54,538 bases of DNA, from assembly GCA_017394515.1 (NCBI GenBank), contig JAFPXY010000009.1:1-54538 (forward strand). The letters run 5' to 3'. This stretch comes from Bacillota bacterium. GTDB taxonomy: Bacteria > Bacillota > Clostridia > Peptostreptococcales > Anaerovoracaceae. Below are positions 53,028 to 54,538 of the stretch, one piece after another (positions within the stretch are counted from its first letter, which is position 1; the number at the start of each line of letters is the position of its first letter). The notes beneath the pieces were generated by a model. It saw only the letters and a list, made by a program, of their open reading frames with translations. It was not told where the DNA came from and ran no database searches. The translations under genes were made by a program, and so were the position numbers.

Positions 53028-53306
53028 ATGAGTGTAGCTATCACCGGAAACGCATCAATGAGAGAGAGCCTTGCATATGTAGGTTATTTGGAAAAGAAAT
53101 ACAACAGAAAGCTTAAATCCCTTGATATTAATCTGAACGGTGAATTTGCTGACCTCAACTACGAATTTGAGAAGGCTCCTTTTGAGAGGATCAGAAGGAT
53201 CACAGGCTACCTGGTAGGAACCATGGACCAGTGGAACGACGGCAAGCGTGCCGAGGAGCACGACCGTGTAAAGCACGACACCAACACTGGATTTGAGAAA
53301 CTGTAA
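53028..53306 (+). CDS. Stand-alone NrdD C-terminal (glycyl-radical-like) domain protein
   Basis: 92 residues from ATG 53028 (AGGAGG upstream; a longer frame from 52965 has none). The C-terminal half reads RRITGYLVGTMDQWNDGKRA then EEHDRVKH. It lines up with the end of class III ribonucleotide reductase (E. coli NrdD has RRVCGYL and N-x-GK...RVKH), where the glycine is the radical site; here that is G60. The zinc cysteines and the catalytic barrel are absent. The N-terminal half (about 11-50) is a separate alpha/beta piece. It might be a spare radical domain like YfiD/GrcA for pyruvate formate-lyase, or a regulator of NrdD. Strong promoter and terminator suggest high expression alone. Confidence 0.65.
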   Translation: MSVAITGNASMRESLAYVGYLEKKYNRKLKSLDINLNGEFADLNYEFEKAPFERIRRITGYLVGTMDQWNDGKRAEEHDRVKHDTNTGFEKL

Positions 53307-53342
53307 TAAAAGCTGGGGTGAATGGACAATAGTGTTGATAAA

Positions 53343-53391
53343 AACCGCTGTAAGCCTTGATATTTAAGGCCTTGCAGCGGTTCAGTTTTTT
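53343..53391 (+). terminator. Terminator after the NrdD-like small gene
   Basis: AACCGCTG (53343-53350) pairs with CAGCGGTT (53375-53382), with inner pairing GCCTT/AAGGC, followed by CAGTTTTTTGG. Confidence 0.85.
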
Positions 53392-53433
53392 GGAACAACT
53401 TTGAAGGGTATATACCGGCAGTATTACGAGTCA

Positions 53434-54219
53434 TTATGCTGCAAAAGATTCTTCCTCCCTTTGCCTTATAAGTTCTTCGAGCTTTTGCCGATTTTTCTGG
53501 ATCTGCAGGATGATCTCCCGATATTTTATCGTGTCTTGTATCATATACTTATCGTCTCTGATATCGATTGCTGACAAATATTCATTCAACCGAGATACCT
53601 CTTCAAGCAGATTCTTTGCTTGGATACTCAGCTCGGAATTATTTGGAAAAATATGATCTGCATATGCCAGTGCTGTATCTGTGGAACCGATACAGTACAT
53701 TATATTATCATATTCTTTATTATATAAAACAGCATTGTTTTCTTCCAATCTGTCCTTGATCTCATTAAATGCATGATCCTCCACTTCAAGACATCCTTGG
53801 TCTATAGCGGTGGTCTCAAAATAATTCATATCAAAAAGAAATTGTTTCTCTCTAAAGTAACTCGCAAATGTGGAAAGTGCAACGATCAACAGGAGTACTA
53901 TTATGCAAAAAATAACAAATTGCTTTTTTCTCTTTTTCAATTCAATTGACGCGTACATTTCAGCTGACTCCAAAATCAAGCCCGAATTGTCAGTTGGCGC
54001 ATGCTGATCATTCAGTTCGCCGCTCAACAGTTCAGGAACGCTCACTTCCAATTCATCTGAAAGGGCTTCCAGTATACCAATATTAGGTGCTCCTATTCCC
54101 CTCTCCCATTTGCTTACTGCTTTGTCCGTAACGAAAAGCCTATCAGCCAGCTCCTGCTGAGTCAGACCGATATCTTTTCTTCTACAGTGAATGAACTTCC
54201 CCATTTTGACCTGATCCAT
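53434..54219 (-). CDS. Membrane-bound XRE-family transcriptional regulator
   Basis: 261 residues from ATG 54219, which has GGAGG seven bases upstream (a longer frame from 54243 would include that site). XRE helix-turn-helix at about 5-60 (LTQQELADRLFVTDKAVSKW with the typical KAVSKWERG), a hydrophobic membrane helix near 100-122 (FVIFCIIVLLLIVALSTFA), then an outside or loose domain rich in helices and a coiled-coil-like end. One-component regulators of this layout sense membrane or surface signals. Target unknown. Confidence 0.85.
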   Translation of the reverse strand: MDQVKMGKFIHCRRKDIGLTQQELADRLFVTDKAVSKWERGIGAPNIGILEALSDELEVSVPELLSGELNDQHAPTDNSGLILESAEMYASIELKKRKKQFVIFCIIVLLLIVALSTFASYFREKQFLFDMNYFETTAIDQGCLEVEDHAFNEIKDRLEENNAVLYNKEYDNIMYCIGSTDTALAYADHIFPNNSELSIQAKNLLEEVSRLNEYLSAIDIRDDKYMIQDTIKYREIILQIQKNRQKLEELIRQREEESFAA

Positions 54220-54392
54220 AACAATACCTCCGATTTGTTTCAATAATACTATAACACATATTTGAAAAAAGAAAATAAACTAAACGTTTACGTATATTAA
54301 TGCAGATATTTCTCTGAACGATGCCGATGTAAAAATAATGTCTGAATCTAATTTACTCGAAACCGACACTAAAGTAGACCATTTAAAACGCC

Positions 54393-54460
54393 GGTCATGT
54401 GATATGCTACCTCCTAGGTAGACAGTTGAAAAAACAAAACTGTTTGCCCAGGAGGTTTTT
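54393..54460 (+). mobile_element. Probable left end of an IS3-type insertion sequence
   Basis: TGATATGCTACCTCCTAGGT and the next bases, just ahead of a transposase-like start, resemble the terminal repeat plus early leader of IS150-group elements. The exact outer boundary and any target duplication cannot be set because the other end is outside the window. Confidence 0.4.
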
Positions 54461-54462
54461 CA

Positions 54463-54538
54463 ATGAGCAGATTTAGTGCCGAGGATAAAATAATTGCTGT
54501 AAAAAGATATCTTGATACACATGAATCCATATCCCAAA
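54463..54538 (+). CDS. Transposase OrfA-like protein, N-terminal fragment (runs off window)
   Basis: 25 codons are visible. The start MSRFSAEDKIIAVKRYLD is typical of the helix-turn-helix of IS3-family OrfA proteins (IS150 group). GGAGG lies seven bases ahead of ATG 54463. The rest lies beyond the right edge, so intactness cannot be judged. Confidence 0.6.
   Translation, partial: MSRFSAEDKIIAVKRYLDTHESISQ

Noticed and set aside
54244-54392. Possible older IS remnant between the XRE gene and the transposase start
   Set aside because: The stretch GACACTAAAGTAGACC recalls IS leader sequence, but no frame or terminal repeat could be shown.

Overview
The window looks like a chromosomal segment of an anaerobic Gram-positive bacterium of class Clostridia. 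The evidence is the AGGAGG-type ribosome binding sites, lipoprotein signal peptides, a pilin-type surface protein, beta-keto acid cleavage and 3-hydroxybutyryl-CoA dehydrogenase genes, a small NrdD-like glycyl-radical-type protein, and the absence of outer-membrane or respiratory genes. An Anaerovoracaceae-like or Lachnospiraceae-like host is my guess, not something the sequence proves. No tRNA, rRNA or CRISPR array was seen.

Layout. 1-3789 (-): 5' part of a very large VWA adhesin with repeated pilin-type domains. 4231-6982 (+): phosphatidylethanolamine operon (VTT-domain protein, pssA, psd, PAP2 phosphatase). 7195-8470: an orphan PD-(D/E)XK nuclease gene between two copies of a ~190 bp palindromic array. 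8574-14037 (-): livJ-H-M-G-F branched-chain amino acid ABC transporter, with prmC as last gene. 14275-17201 (+): a sugar-transfer-type ATP-grasp protein with three N-terminal repeats, and an APC permease. 17251-17740: a gene-free array of TAGTACTA and TTTAGG motifs between convergent terminators. 17781-22509 (-): S9 peptidase, lipoprotein, metallo-beta-lactamase-fold hydrolase, aldo/keto reductase. 22596-23579 (+): membrane-anchored unknown. 23632-24890 (-): RseC-like and TauE/SafE-like membrane proteins. 25059-30284 (-): a sigma-54-controlled module (enhancer-binding protein, three palindromic upstream sites, a -24/-12 promoter, 3-hydroxyacyl-CoA dehydrogenase, BKACE enzyme, zinc ribbon, AtoE-type transporter) that probably makes or handles acetoacetate. 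30429-34092 (-): heterodimeric ABC exporter. 34235-35083 (-): hbd. 35351-39554 (+): two tandem Mur-ligase/leucine-rich-repeat fusion proteins. 39617-44007 (-): hslO, ddl, DUF1934, DUF1846, ybaK. 44155-45420 (+): HtrA protease. 45484-48492 (-): tadA, Ig-like membrane protein, ispE, gntR. 48649-52883 (+): cvpA-like, pyrG, glmS. 53028-53306 (+): stand-alone NrdD glycyl-radical-like domain. 53434-54219 (-): XRE regulator. 54463-54538 (+): start of a probable IS3-type transposase.

The most unusual items are: the nuclease flanked by duplicated palindromic arrays, and a second non-coding array with a similar layout; the tandem MurF-like/BspA-type LRR fusions; an ispE gene with no usual start codon ahead of its essential N-terminal motif, apparently starting at AUA inside an ATAA overlap; a complete, readable sigma-54 circuit; and a free-standing glycyl-radical-like domain. 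An octamer, TTTTTTGC, also recurs far more often than expected on both strands.
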